Shown here: positions 1 to 8,283 of the stretch, piece after piece
How the letters are laid out: every line of letters starts with the position of its first letter
Position numbering within the stretch: the first letter of the stretch is position 1
Origin: Microvirga sp. SRT01
GTDB taxonomy: Bacteria > Pseudomonadota > Alphaproteobacteria > Sphingomonadales > Sphingomonadaceae
Direction of reading: 5' to 3'
DNA length: 64,000 nt
Assembly: GCA_018139225.1 (NCBI GenBank)
Contig: JAGSNX010000005.1
Coordinates: 186,001-250,000, forward strand
Translations under genes and position numbers: made by a program
Notes under the pieces: model-generated
What the model was told of the DNA's origin: nothing
Database searches by the model: none
The model's input: only the letters and a program-made list of their open reading frames with translations

Positions 1-1696
1 CCTGCGTCTGCCGGGTCCGCTGGTAGGGTCCGTTGGCCGGCATGATATAGTCGAGCGCCTGCTGCGACGGATTGCCCCCGAAGATGTTCAGCGGCTGGCA
101 ACCGCCCGCTCGCGCCACCGGGTTGGCGCAGACGATCGCACCGTTCAGCGTCGTGGCGTTGATTGCCTGGTTGAAGCGATTGGACAGCAGGATGTTGCTG
201 ACATCGATGTCCGAGTAGTTCGTCCCGTGTTCGTAGTACATGTCGTAGGTCCAGTCGGACCCGGCGACGGACTGACGCCCCTTCGCTCCGGCGACGAAGC
301 GATACTGCCGCCGGTCGGTGTGCACCTGCGTGTTGCCGAGGGCGGCGTTGCTGGTGCCGTACTGGAAATTGGTGATGCCGGCGGTCGCGCAGGCGGCCTG
401 GACGAGTGCGGGAACGAAAGGGTTCGCGCACTGGATCGTCAGGTTCGGACGGTTCTGCCCGCCCACCGGCTGGTTGCGGGTCTTCACCTGGCCGATGTTG
501 CCGGTGAAATATATCTCGTTGTCGGGTGCCCAGTCGAACCCGATCCGGCCATAGCTGTTGACGCGCTGGATGCGCGACTGGAGCGATCGGCCCGCATCGA
601 CGTTGCCGGACAGGTCGCCGCCCAGACAGAAACCGGGGAAGCACCCGGTGACGGAGCCCGCGGCGTCGCGCGCGGGGGTGCCGTTGGAGCCGTACTGGAA
701 CTGGAACGGGTTGCCCGCCTGATCGAACGCGGTGCCCTGGAGCGGTCCAGCGGTGATCAGGCCGAACTTCGTGTAATTGTACGGCTGGGCGAAGTCCCGG
801 AACAGATATTGCGGCGATCCGTCGTTCAGGACGTTGCGGTTGATGAGCGTCGATTGACGAAACCAGTCGCGCCCACCGGCCAGACCGATACCGAATTCAC
901 CGCCGCCGATACCCTCTTCCCGCGCATATTCGGTGCTGGCGACGACATGCACGCGATCTTCGAAGAAGCTGGTGCCGGCCGCAAGCTGCACCAGCACCTG
1001 CTCGTTATCGCCGTAGTTGGTGATGCCGCCCTGCACATTGCCCTTCACGCCCTGATACCGCGTATCGGTGATGAAGTTGACCACGCCGCCGACCGCGTCC
1101 GATCCGTAGGATGCCGATGCGCCGCCGTTGACCACGTCGACCCGCTTCACCAGCAACTGCGGGAACAGGCTGATGTCCGGAACACCCGTCACGTTCGCTC
1201 CGACGACGCGCTGCCCGTCGAGCAGCGTCAGTGTCCGGATCGCGCCCACGCCGCGCAGGGAGAACGAGCTGAGCCCCTGCTGCCCGCTAGACGTGCTGAA
1301 GGTGTTGGTAGCCGTGCCGGTCGATCCCTGCAGCGACGGCAACTGCGCGATCGTCGTGAAGATGTTAGGCTGCGCGTTCGCCGCGATCGCACTAGCGTCG
1401 ATCACCGTCGTTGGAGTCGGCGCGGTGTAGCCGCCGGTCGTGATTCGCGATCCGGTGACGATGATGTCCTGCGCCGCGCCCGCCTCCGGGTCCGCGACCG
1501 TGTCTTGCGGGCTGGCAGTCGTTATCACCGTGTCCGCAGCCGTTGCAGCCGCGGCGCCGGACTGCTCCTGCGCCTGCGTCGCCGGAAGCTGGGCGGAGGC
1601 TGGCGATGCGATCAGGCACGTCGTGATCGCCGCCGAACTGACCGCACCCAACCGCCAGCGCCGAAAACGCAATCCGCTCGAATTACTCAAAGCCAC
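1..1696 (-). CDS. TonB-dependent receptor, N-terminal part (runs off the window)
   Basis: Outer-membrane active-transport receptor, read from a GTG at 1696 with GGGAGAGGA just upstream. It stays open to position 1, so about 565 residues are visible and the C-terminal barrel is missing. The N-terminus is a signal peptide ending near ASPASA-QLPA. A TonB-box/plug segment AQDIIVTGSRIT follows at about residues 74-85. Then come plug-domain signatures SLRGVGAIRTLTLLDGQRV and ASYGSDAVGGVVNFIT. The substrate cannot be told from the sequence. Its 5' region carries two candidate operators (1720-1745 and 1787-1798), which points to regulated uptake, probably of a plant-derived or sugar compound. The esterase gene upstream on the same strand may act on the same substrate (inference). 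Confidence 0.93.
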   Translation of the reverse strand, partial: MALSNSSGLRFRRWRLGAVSSAAITTCLIASPASAQLPATQAQEQSGAAAATAADTVITTASPQDTVADPEAGAAQDIIVTGSRITTGGYTAPTPTTVIDASAIAANAQPNIFTTIAQLPSLQGSTGTATNTFSTSSGQQGLSSFSLRGVGAIRTLTLLDGQRVVGANVTGVPDISLFPQLLVKRVDVVNGGASASYGSDAVGGVVNFITDTRYQGVKGNVQGGITNYGDNEQVLVQLAAGTSFFEDRVHVVASTEYAREEGIGGGEFGIGLAGGRDWFRQSTLINRNVLNDGSPQYLFRDFAQPYNYTKFGLITAGPLQGTAFDQAGNPFQFQYGSNGTPARDAAGSVTGCFPGFCLGGDLSGNVDAGRSLQSRIQRVNSYGRIGFDWAPDNEIYFTGNIGQVKTRNQPVGGQNRPNLTIQCANPFVPALVQAACATAGITNFQYGTSNAALGNTQVHTDRRQYRFVAGAKGRQSVAGSDWTYDMYYEHGTNYSDIDVSNILLSNRFNQAINATTLNGAIVCANPVARAGGCQPLNIFGGNPSQQALDYIMPANGPYQRTRQTQ

Positions 1697-1719
1697 AATC
1701 CTCTCCCATCGATCCAGTT

Positions 1720-1745
1720 TGTCTCTGGTAACGTTACCAGAGACA
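1720..1745. promoter_or_regulatory. 26-bp perfect palindrome, LacI-family-like operator
   Basis: A perfect inverted repeat with centre TGGTAACGTTACCA lies 24-49 bases upstream of the GTG of the TonB receptor. An even palindrome with a central CG is the usual form of LacI/GalR-family operators. The position suggests repression of the receptor gene. A LacI-family gene sits at 58287-59315, but nothing in the sequence proves that it acts here. Confidence 0.6.
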
Positions 1746-1786
1746 TCCCAGTGTCGAGCGGACATGTCAATACTCGGACAGGAAAA

Positions 1787-1798
1787 ATCCTATATGAT
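1787..1798. promoter_or_regulatory. Copy 1 of the near-palindromic motif ATCATATAGGAT
   Basis: On the minus strand this reads ATCATATAGGAT, 91-102 bases upstream of the TonB receptor start. The identical 12-mer stands before the esterase at 3618-3629. One-mismatch versions stand before the cupin gene (63885-63896) and the second receptor (59686-59697). It is probably a regulator-binding site. Confidence 0.5.
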
Positions 1799-1900
1799 CG
1801 AACATTTGACCGTCGTGCAGAAGGCTGGGAGCCCGAGGATCGACGTGCCTGACCGACGCGCCGCGGCGGGTCGGACTGACGGACCTGACCCCGTTTTTCC

Positions 1901-3550
1901 TCAACCGAGCAGGATGCGGCGCGAGTCGCCCTCGGGATCGTCCACCATCCGGCTGTCGACATCGAAGACCATTGTCTGGCAGCGCGCCGGATCGCTTGCG
2001 GTCCACGTCAGCGAAGGCTGGCTCGGATTGCCCGTGCGCGCGAAATTCGCCCAGGCCGTGGCCATCGTGCGGCCCAGTCGCTGCGCTTCCACCGTGTTGC
2101 CCGTCCCCTGCGCGCAACGCTCGACATTGTCGAAGCAGAAGGCGAGCTCGGCGGTGTGCCACGCTCCTGCCACGCCGCCGAGTTGCGGCGACTGGAACTG
2201 GAACAGATACTGGTAGACCGGCGCTCCGCCCTGTCCGTGCTTCAGCTTGACCATGCTCTGAACGCGGTTGCGGTTCATCAGGCCCTGCACCCCGTAAGCC
2301 AGCGTTCGCGTGGCTTTCTCCGGGTGCGCCGCCTTCATCGCCGCGATCAGCCGGCCCGCCTTGGCTCCTCCCATCTGTTTCGTCAGATCGGCACGCCACT
2401 GCGCCTCTTGGGGGTTGTAGCCCCACCTCATGCCCTCCTCGCTGGTATTCCCCACCATAAACGGCACGTCGCGCGACACCGCCGGCGCCGTATCGGCGAA
2501 GGAGCGCACATCGATGACCCGGCCGTCCAGCGTCGGGTTCCATCCGACCCGCGGCGTCATGGCAGGCCCCATCGGACCGCGTGGACCATTGATCTCGTCG
2601 GCCACCGCATTACCGGCTTCGAACAAGGGCTTCCACTCGATCTTCTGCAAAGCGCCGATGTCCTTGCCGCCGATATCGAGACGGCGCAGCAGCCGATGCG
2701 CGAATTCCCGCGACTGATCCGCGGTCGGCAACGCTCCGCCACCGCCCGATTGCGCCGCCGCACGATGGATCAGTCCCTTCCCGCTCTGCATCCCAAGCAG
2801 CGTGGTCACCTTCGATCCGCCGCCGGACTGGCCGTAGATCATGATCTTGTTCGGATCACCGCCGAACCTGGCGATGTTCTCCTGCACCCATCGCAGCGCG
2901 GCGATGCAGTCGGTCATGCTGACGTTGACCGATTCGTCATAGGCGGAGCCGCCCACGTCCTTCAGATCGAGGAAGCCGAGCACGTTCAGCCGGTGATTGA
3001 GCGAAATCTGCACGACATCGTGATGGCGCGCCATCTGCGCGCCATCGTGGGAGGCGAGTTCGTAAGAGGACCCGAAGCTGAAGCCGCCTCCGTGAAAATA
3101 CACCATCACCGGCCTGCTGCCCGACAGCGAGGGCGTCCAGATGTTGAGCCGCAACATATCCTCGCCAAGGAACCCGTCGGTCCATTGTTGCAGGAAAGTG
3201 TGCTCTACCGCGCGAAAGTCGTGCAGCGTCTGCGGACAATTGGGACCGTATGACAAGGCATGGAAATCTTCCGTCCAACGCCGCGGCGGCTTGGCCGGCA
3301 GCCAGCGGTTCTCGCCACCCGTATCGGCGCCGTAGGGGATGCCCTTGAACGTGTAGACGCCGTCATCGAGATAGCCTCGCACGGGACCATATTGCGTCCG
3401 TGCCGTGGCGTCGCGCGGCGTCGACAGGGTGGACCGGCCCGATGGCCGCCTGCGGGCCTGGGCGGCCCCTGCGCCGGGAAGCATGAGCCCGGCCGCACCC
3501 AAGATGGGCGCGACCATCGCTTGACGACGACCGATCGGCAGACCTGACAT
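1901..3550 (-). CDS. Carboxylesterase type B, Tat-exported
   Basis: Alpha/beta-hydrolase of the carboxylesterase/para-nitrobenzyl-esterase family, 549 aa. A twin-arginine-like leader (GRRQAMVAP, then a hydrophobic run to GAGAAQA) suggests folded export to the periplasm. Visible signatures are the oxyanion-hole loop YFHGGGFSFGS at about 151-161 and the nucleophile elbow IYGQSGGGSK with Ser242. The acid is probably in NTSEEG and the histidine in GAWHTAEL. The start is supported by GGAGAGGGAG nine bases upstream. Substrate unknown. It shares an upstream motif with both a TonB receptor and a cupin gene, so it may cleave ester-linked groups from an imported compound. Confidence 0.9.
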   Translation of the reverse strand: MSGLPIGRRQAMVAPILGAAGLMLPGAGAAQARRRPSGRSTLSTPRDATARTQYGPVRGYLDDGVYTFKGIPYGADTGGENRWLPAKPPRRWTEDFHALSYGPNCPQTLHDFRAVEHTFLQQWTDGFLGEDMLRLNIWTPSLSGSRPVMVYFHGGGFSFGSSYELASHDGAQMARHHDVVQISLNHRLNVLGFLDLKDVGGSAYDESVNVSMTDCIAALRWVQENIARFGGDPNKIMIYGQSGGGSKVTTLLGMQSGKGLIHRAAAQSGGGGALPTADQSREFAHRLLRRLDIGGKDIGALQKIEWKPLFEAGNAVADEINGPRGPMGPAMTPRVGWNPTLDGRVIDVRSFADTAPAVSRDVPFMVGNTSEEGMRWGYNPQEAQWRADLTKQMGGAKAGRLIAAMKAAHPEKATRTLAYGVQGLMNRNRVQSMVKLKHGQGGAPVYQYLFQFQSPQLGGVAGAWHTAELAFCFDNVERCAQGTGNTVEAQRLGRTMATAWANFARTGNPSQPSLTWTASDPARCQTMVFDVDSRMVDDPEGDSRRILLG

Positions 3551-3617
3551 GACGTGAACTCCCTCTCCTGCGCCGCATCGCGGTCGCCAGGGCCGATGGT
3601 ACTACACGGGCGAGGAA

Positions 3618-3629
3618 ATCATATAGGAT
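3618..3629. promoter_or_regulatory. Copy 2 of ATCATATAGGAT
   Basis: An exact match to the motif at 1787-1798 (opposite orientation), 68-79 bases upstream of the esterase start. The half-sites ATC and GAT surround an AT-rich centre, as in many GntR-type operators. The family assignment is a guess. Confidence 0.5.
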
Positions 3630-3818
3630 ATTTGGCAGGGACGGTTTGGGGCGTCGTTTGGAGTATGTTCACGGGCGTATCGATCCGCTCAGACCCGGAC
3701 CTTCGTGCACACCGCTCGATGGGCAGGTCACCCCGATCGCGCGGCCATGCTGAAGGCGGGCGAGATCGACGTCGTCCCGCTCGCATTACGCGCGAAGAGC
3801 AGTACGCGCGACGACAGG

Positions 3819-3863
3819 CAGCGGGAGCGTGTCACGCACGTCCTGCGTCACACGCTCCCGCTG
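3819..3863. repeat. Long stem-loop between rpsU and the esterase
   Basis: Arms CAGCGGGAGCGTGT (3819-3832) and ACACGCTCCCGCTG (3850-3863) pair perfectly over 14 bp. Five further pairs follow inside after one mismatch, closing on loop CGTCC. It lies 87 bases beyond the rpsU stop. It could end rpsU transcription, although no T-run follows on the minus strand. Confidence 0.55.
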
Positions 3864-3949
3864 TTCATTGCTATGGAGCCCCGGCCGGCGGCATCGTCAG
3901 CAGGGCAGGCGGCCGCCACCGACCCGATGTCGGCGCGGCCGGCGACGGA

Positions 3950-4150
3950 TTACCGGTCGCGTTCGGCCCGCTTGCGATCGGCCTTGCGAGCGCGGCTGAT
4001 CGCCGCCGCACGCTCGCGCGCGCGCTTTTCCGACGGCTTCTCGTAGTGCCGGCGCAACTTCATCTCGCGGTACACGCCTTCGCGCTGAAGCTTCTTCTTG
4101 AGCGCGCGGAGTGCCTGATCGACATTGTTGTCGCGAACGATGATCTGCAT
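3950..4150 (-). CDS. rpsU: 30S ribosomal protein S21
   Basis: Small basic ribosomal protein, 66 aa from [20 protein letters not shown]. The motif set ([21 protein letters not shown], then [18 protein letters not shown]) is typical of bS21, and the lysine/arginine-rich C-terminus ends in KRAERDR. An upstream in-frame ATG at 4234 would add 28 unrelated residues and is not preferred. The ribosome-binding site in front of 4150 is weak. The gene stands alone, divergent from the mucR-like gene, with a long stem-loop downstream. Confidence 0.95.
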   Translation of the reverse strand: MQIIVRDNNVDQALRALKKKLQREGVYREMKLRRHYEKPSEKRARERAAAISRARKADRKRAERDR

Positions 4151-4576
4151 GGTTGGTCTGATTCTCGAAATTGGCAGTGCGCGCCCCCTGTATGCGGGGA
4201 TGCGTGGCTCGCCAAGCGTTGTGTTGAGGAACACTCTTCACGCGGCCGGGCGCACGAGGCCCCGACCGCCTTGCCCGAACGTCTTCGCGCCAACGGGTGC
4301 AACGCACCGCACGCGTGTCCGCGAGTAAAGACGTACGGCGCATAGTGGCCGGAACCAATGAATTCGCCGCCACCCCCTCCTGCCCAAAGAGGATCTGTTC
4401 GGCACGCCGATTGGGATCGCATCGGCATCGCACGCCTTAAGCATCACGATTGTCGAATTACGGGACATCTCCGTAGACAGTATTGACAGTAGCTGCCGTT
4501 GTATCATTTAGCGATCGGGCATAGATCGGATAGCGTAATCCGGCATGCTATCCTCGTATCGGGCAAGAGTATCTGA

Positions 4577-5092
4577 ATGACTGACGACATCAACACGGTC
4601 GAACTTGCGACCGAACTCACCATTGCGTGGCTCTCCAATCCCAGCACGCGCACCAACGCCGACGACGTGCCGGCATTCATCGCGTCCATGCACGACGCCC
4701 TGAACAAGCTCGGCAAAGGTGCCGCGGCACCCCAGGATGATTCGGCGGAGCAGACCTACACGCCGGCCGTCACCGCCCGCAAATCCTTGGCCTCGCGCGA
4801 TCACATCATCTCCATGATCGACGGCAAGCCGTACAAGACCCTCCGTCGCCACTTGAACGGCCATGGCCTTACTCCGGAGCAGTATCGTGAGCGCTTCGGC
4901 CTGAAGGCGGATTATCCGATGGTCGCAGAAGCCTACAGCGAAGCGCGCCGCGCCATGGCCAAGACCATCGGTCTCGGTCGCAAGCCGGGCCAAAAGGTCG
5001 CCAAGAAGGCCGAAGGTGCCGTCAAGCAGGTTCGCAAGACCGGCAAGGCCGCTCTCGACGCCGCCAAGACGGCGCTCGGCACGGCCGAATAG
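4577..5092 (+). CDS. MucR/Ros-family transcriptional regulator lacking the zinc cysteine
   Basis: A 171-aa DNA-binding protein. The core DHIISMIDGKPYKTLRRHL then LTPEQYRERFGL (about 75-109) matches the Ros/MucR domain, which in relatives reads roughly DYIICLEDGKKFKSLKRHL. The cysteine zinc ligand is replaced by Ser79, while Asp82, His92 and His96 remain. Zinc-free members of this family are known in rhizobia, so the protein may still bind DNA. The lysine- and alanine-rich tail (from about 135) resembles histone-like tails. MucR proteins act as H-NS-like global silencers. A TTGACA lies about 90 bases upstream but no clear -10 follows. Confidence 0.85.
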   Translation: MTDDINTVELATELTIAWLSNPSTRTNADDVPAFIASMHDALNKLGKGAAAPQDDSAEQTYTPAVTARKSLASRDHIISMIDGKPYKTLRRHLNGHGLTPEQYRERFGLKADYPMVAEAYSEARRAMAKTIGLGRKPGQKVAKKAEGAVKQVRKTGKAALDAAKTALGTAE

Positions 5093-5270
5093 GCATGCGT
5101 GGGGGAGGAGCGTACGCCCTCCCCCATGTTTCGACGCGCTGGTCCGCAGGGCGCCGCAACTCCGGCGGGCGCGCCGGGTGAACATCCGGCCCTGTCGAGC
5201 AGGTGATTTTAGCGGTTGTGCCAGCCTGTCAAAGAAGGCAGGTCGCCCGACCGCTTTCGGAGTTCAGACA

Positions 5271-5537
5271 ATGCCCAGCCGTTTCAAGATCGATCACGAC
5301 AGCCTGACCGACAACGATCGCGAGCGGCAGGTCGAATTCACCGCCGAGATCGCCGGCGACGACCGCGATTTCGCCGTCAAATACGCTGTCCTCACCGAAC
5401 TGAGCGGCGACGAGCCCGAGAACGATGCCCTGGAGCTGTTCGAGCGCTTCAGCGACGAACTCGTCGACGTTTGCATCGACGTCGCCGCCCGCAACACGAG
5501 CGACCTCGTCGTCATCACCGAAGACGATCTGGAATAA
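5271..5537 (+). CDS. Small acidic protein of unknown function
   Basis: An 88-aa protein from MPSRFKIDHDSLTDNDRERQ, with GGAG 11 bases before the ATG. It is strongly acidic (DDRDF, SGDEPENDALELFERFSDE, ending VVITEDDLE), has no membrane segment and is probably cytosolic. I do not recognise the family. It follows the mucR-like gene by 178 bases on the same strand but probably has its own promoter. Biased composition and codon use like its neighbours argue that it is real. Confidence 0.6.
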   Translation: MPSRFKIDHDSLTDNDRERQVEFTAEIAGDDRDFAVKYAVLTELSGDEPENDALELFERFSDELVDVCIDVAARNTSDLVVITEDDLE

Positions 5538-6215
5538 GCCCCCGCCAGCATCCACGGCTTGGCCTCCGCCGGAACCGCAACCGCACCTCGCCAGCCGTCA
5601 GCGCCTGCTGCACCCGCATGTGCAGGCAGACGGGGGCGAGGGTCACAAGCATGATAGTGGCAGTGACGACGGTAAAGCGTGGTCTAGCGTGGCTACGCCG
5701 CTCTACGATGGGCGGCGAGAAGCACGAACGGCTCGCTGAGGCCGCGCAAGGCCCAGCTATCGACATGGCGAAGCGCGGGACGCTCCGTGCTTCTCCGCCT
5801 TCGAATCAGGACAGCCTCAGCGACCCGCCCCGTGACGGGCTCTGCCTCGCCGATGGCGACGGTCCCGGATGCGCCGCAGTACCGCCAGGGGGTGCGGCGT
5901 ATTGGCGTCGCCCCAACTGGTAAGCTGCTCGAGCGTTCCGCTGGCCTCGTCGCCGACGCATCCCAGGCGGCCGGCGCTCGGATCGCGGCCGCCACCCGCG
6001 ACGCGACGACTCACAGACCGAAGCGGTCCGTGGCGTTCCGCTGCTATGTCGCTGCGGCAGGCTCGTGATATTCTCGTTACGGACCAATCCCCACCAGTCG
6101 TCCGTCCATTTCTTACATCCGCGTACCACGAAAGGCCGGAACATAGGCGATCCGCGGACCGACACGGCGCTCATTTCCGTAAGTAGCAGCGAAAGCTGAG
6201 CAAAAGAAGCCGCAT
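5538..6215. other. Gene-poor chromosomal stretch left of the island
   Basis: No reading frame here looks protein-like on either strand; the open frames are short, proline/arginine-rich shadows. Before the island inserted, this would have lain next to the 3' end of tRNA-Ser. Confidence 0.5.
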
Positions 6216-6232
6216 TGGCGGAGACGGAGGGA
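6216..6232. repeat. attL: 17-bp direct repeat of the tRNA-Ser 3' end
   Basis: Identical over 17 bases (TGGCGGAGACGGAGGGA) to the tRNA end at 22018-22034; the flanks differ on both sides. It is the duplicated core left by integrase-mediated insertion and marks the left edge of the island. Confidence 0.85.
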
Positions 6233-6786
6233 ACCTAATCACCATCGAAGAACATGAGAAATGTTGGGGTTTAGTATAAACGACAATAGCCGACCCTAAA
6301 TGCGGCCCTAATCGCTGGTATTTGGGTGGAGGCACGTGTCGATCGCGCCCGCGACCCATTCACCTGCGGCCCATCACGTGTGCAGGCGAGCACAGACGAC
6401 GTGTGGAGGCTCACGTAAGGACTTGCGCTGCCCGGCTCTGGCCGCTTGTTCATCTCAGCCGTGACGAGCTAGTGAGTGGTTCCAAGAACCTCTTTTGCTC
6501 AATCAGCTCGCGGGCGAATGAACATAGTCGCGAACGCCATACCCGCCTTATTGGATAAGGATGTATCATCCCAGAAGGCTCTGCGGCCGCACCCGCTCGG
6601 CCAAAACCCATTGAAAAACGTTTTCTGTCAGGTGTTCAGCTGTTCGCCGGATCACGCGGCGTAGACCGTCGAACCCCATGGCGTAACGCGAGCATCGCTC
6701 CTGGCTCGGTCTCTACAACGACAAATCGGTTGCCCCTGATCCCCGCGCCTGTATTATGGTATATACACTCTTCTAGTAGGCGGCGC
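6233..6786. other. Non-coding left end of the island
   Basis: About 550 bases of lower-GC sequence between attL and the first methyltransferase. I see no convincing gene. It presumably holds the integrase arm sites of attL and the promoter of the methyltransferase operon. Confidence 0.45.
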
Positions 6787-8283
6787 ATGCAGCAGTTCAA
6801 GACGGTCTACTTCGCCGATCATGCCTCGCCCGGAGGCCGCTCAGGTTTGACCGTTTCATTTTCGGCCGGCGACGGGCAGCTTTTTGGTGCGATAGCTCAC
6901 CTAAGCAGCCATGCGATACGACGAGCCATCGGCCACGACAGCTTCGGCGATCTTCAGAAAGCTGCCGATCAAGCGGGTAGCACCGCTTCCGGCTACGTCA
7001 GGGACCGACTTCGTTCCGTTGTCCGGCCACTGTCGGTGAACAGCATCGGTACCGATACGACCATACAGTCCACCTTCGTCGGAGGGAAAGGAAGCCCACT
7101 TCACGACTGGTTTCCTTACTTGGAAGGCTACTCGCCTGCATTCGTCCGAGCCATCCTCCACTCCTATGCACCGGGCGCGACATCCGTCATCGATCCATTT
7201 TGCGGGTCCGGAACAACCGCACTCACCGCGGCCACCTTGGGGATGCGGGCGGAGTACTGCGAGGTCAATCCCGCCTGTCGTCGCGTCATCGAAGCCAAGT
7301 CGCTCGCCATCCTGCTGCCCGATGCGGAGCGGCTCAAGATTGCGGGCAGCCTACGGCGGGTTGCGGACGACCTGAGGGCAAGGGTCGCTGCAGTAAAGCC
7401 TGCGGAGGATCTCCGCGCCGCCTTCTTGCAGGTGTTCGGCACTCGTCCGTTCTTTCGCGCCCCGGACTTCGAGGCAGTCCTATCACTTCGAACGGTGGTG
7501 GATGAGATCGGCCGGGAGAATGAACAGCTCGGCCGCCTTGTCGAGGTCGCGGTGCTGGGTTGCCTTGTAACGAACTCTCTGATGGTACGACGAGGAGATC
7601 TGCGCTTCCGGACGTCTACAGAGCTCGCCATTCACCGGACGGATCCCGTGGAGGACGCCGCTGCCAGAGCCCGCATGATGGCGAGTGACCTTCTCGATCT
7701 CGACCAGGCGAATGGTACAATCAAGCTCGCCAGCGCCGACGTGCGAGACGTCCATGTGTCAGATGGCGGGCCATTCGACGCGGTGGTGACCAGCCCGCCG
7801 TACCTGAACGGCACCAACTACTTCCGCAATACGAAGATTGAGCTGTGGTTTTCTCGCTATCTGTCCACGAAGGCCGAGCTCAGAAGATTTCGTGATGCCG
7901 CGATTACGTCAGGTATCAATGACGTCACGAACGGAAAGGTTGGTGCCAGAGTAGTGCCCCAAAGCGAGGAGTTGCAGAAAACCCTGATGGCTCTCGAGGA
8001 CGACGCCTACGATCAGCGCATCCCGAAGATGGCCGCCGCATACTTCGCCGAGATGGACGAGGCGTTCGGACGGCTTCGGGCCGTCGTGCAGCGCGACGCA
8101 TGCGTGGCTGTGGATCTCGGCGACTCTTGCTACGGCGATGTCCACGTTCGTACGGACACCATTCTTCGTGCGCTCATGACCCGAAGAAATTTTGAGTTCG
8201 AGAAGGAAGTCGTCCTTCGGGAGCGAGCATCCCGTTCCGGTAGGCAGCTTCGACAGACCCTTCAGATCTTTCGGGTGATATGA
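6787..8283 (+). CDS. DNA methyltransferase 1 (predicted N4-cytosine type)
   Basis: A 498-aa SAM-dependent DNA methyltransferase. The SAM-binding motif IDPFCGSGTT is at 136-144 and the catalytic motif TSPPYLNG at 335-342. An S/T-PP-Y catalytic motif is typical of N4-cytosine enzymes (family knowledge). The SAM motif precedes the catalytic one by about 190 residues, so target recognition may lie between them. The ATG at 6787 (MQQFKTVYF) has AGGCGG five bases upstream and is preferred over 6730. Its stop overlaps the next gene's ATG (ATGA), so the two are translationally coupled. With methyltransferase 2 and the convergent nuclease it forms a restriction-modification system. Confidence 0.88.
   Translation: MQQFKTVYFADHASPGGRSGLTVSFSAGDGQLFGAIAHLSSHAIRRAIGHDSFGDLQKAADQAGSTASGYVRDRLRSVVRPLSVNSIGTDTTIQSTFVGGKGSPLHDWFPYLEGYSPAFVRAILHSYAPGATSVIDPFCGSGTTALTAATLGMRAEYCEVNPACRRVIEAKSLAILLPDAERLKIAGSLRRVADDLRARVAAVKPAEDLRAAFLQVFGTRPFFRAPDFEAVLSLRTVVDEIGRENEQLGRLVEVAVLGCLVTNSLMVRRGDLRFRTSTELAIHRTDPVEDAAARARMMASDLLDLDQANGTIKLASADVRDVHVSDGGPFDAVVTSPPYLNGTNYFRNTKIELWFSRYLSTKAELRRFRDAAITSGINDVTNGKVGARVVPQSEELQKTLMALEDDAYDQRIPKMAAAYFAEMDEAFGRLRAVVQRDACVAVDLGDSCYGDVHVRTDTILRALMTRRNFEFEKEVVLRERASRSGRQLRQTLQIFRVI

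Noticed and set aside
227..1852. Long plus-strand open frame (541 aa) opposite the first TonB receptor
   Set aside because: The minus strand encodes an unmistakable receptor with signal peptide and plug motifs. The plus frame is a high-GC shadow with arginine/valine-rich, domain-free sequence.
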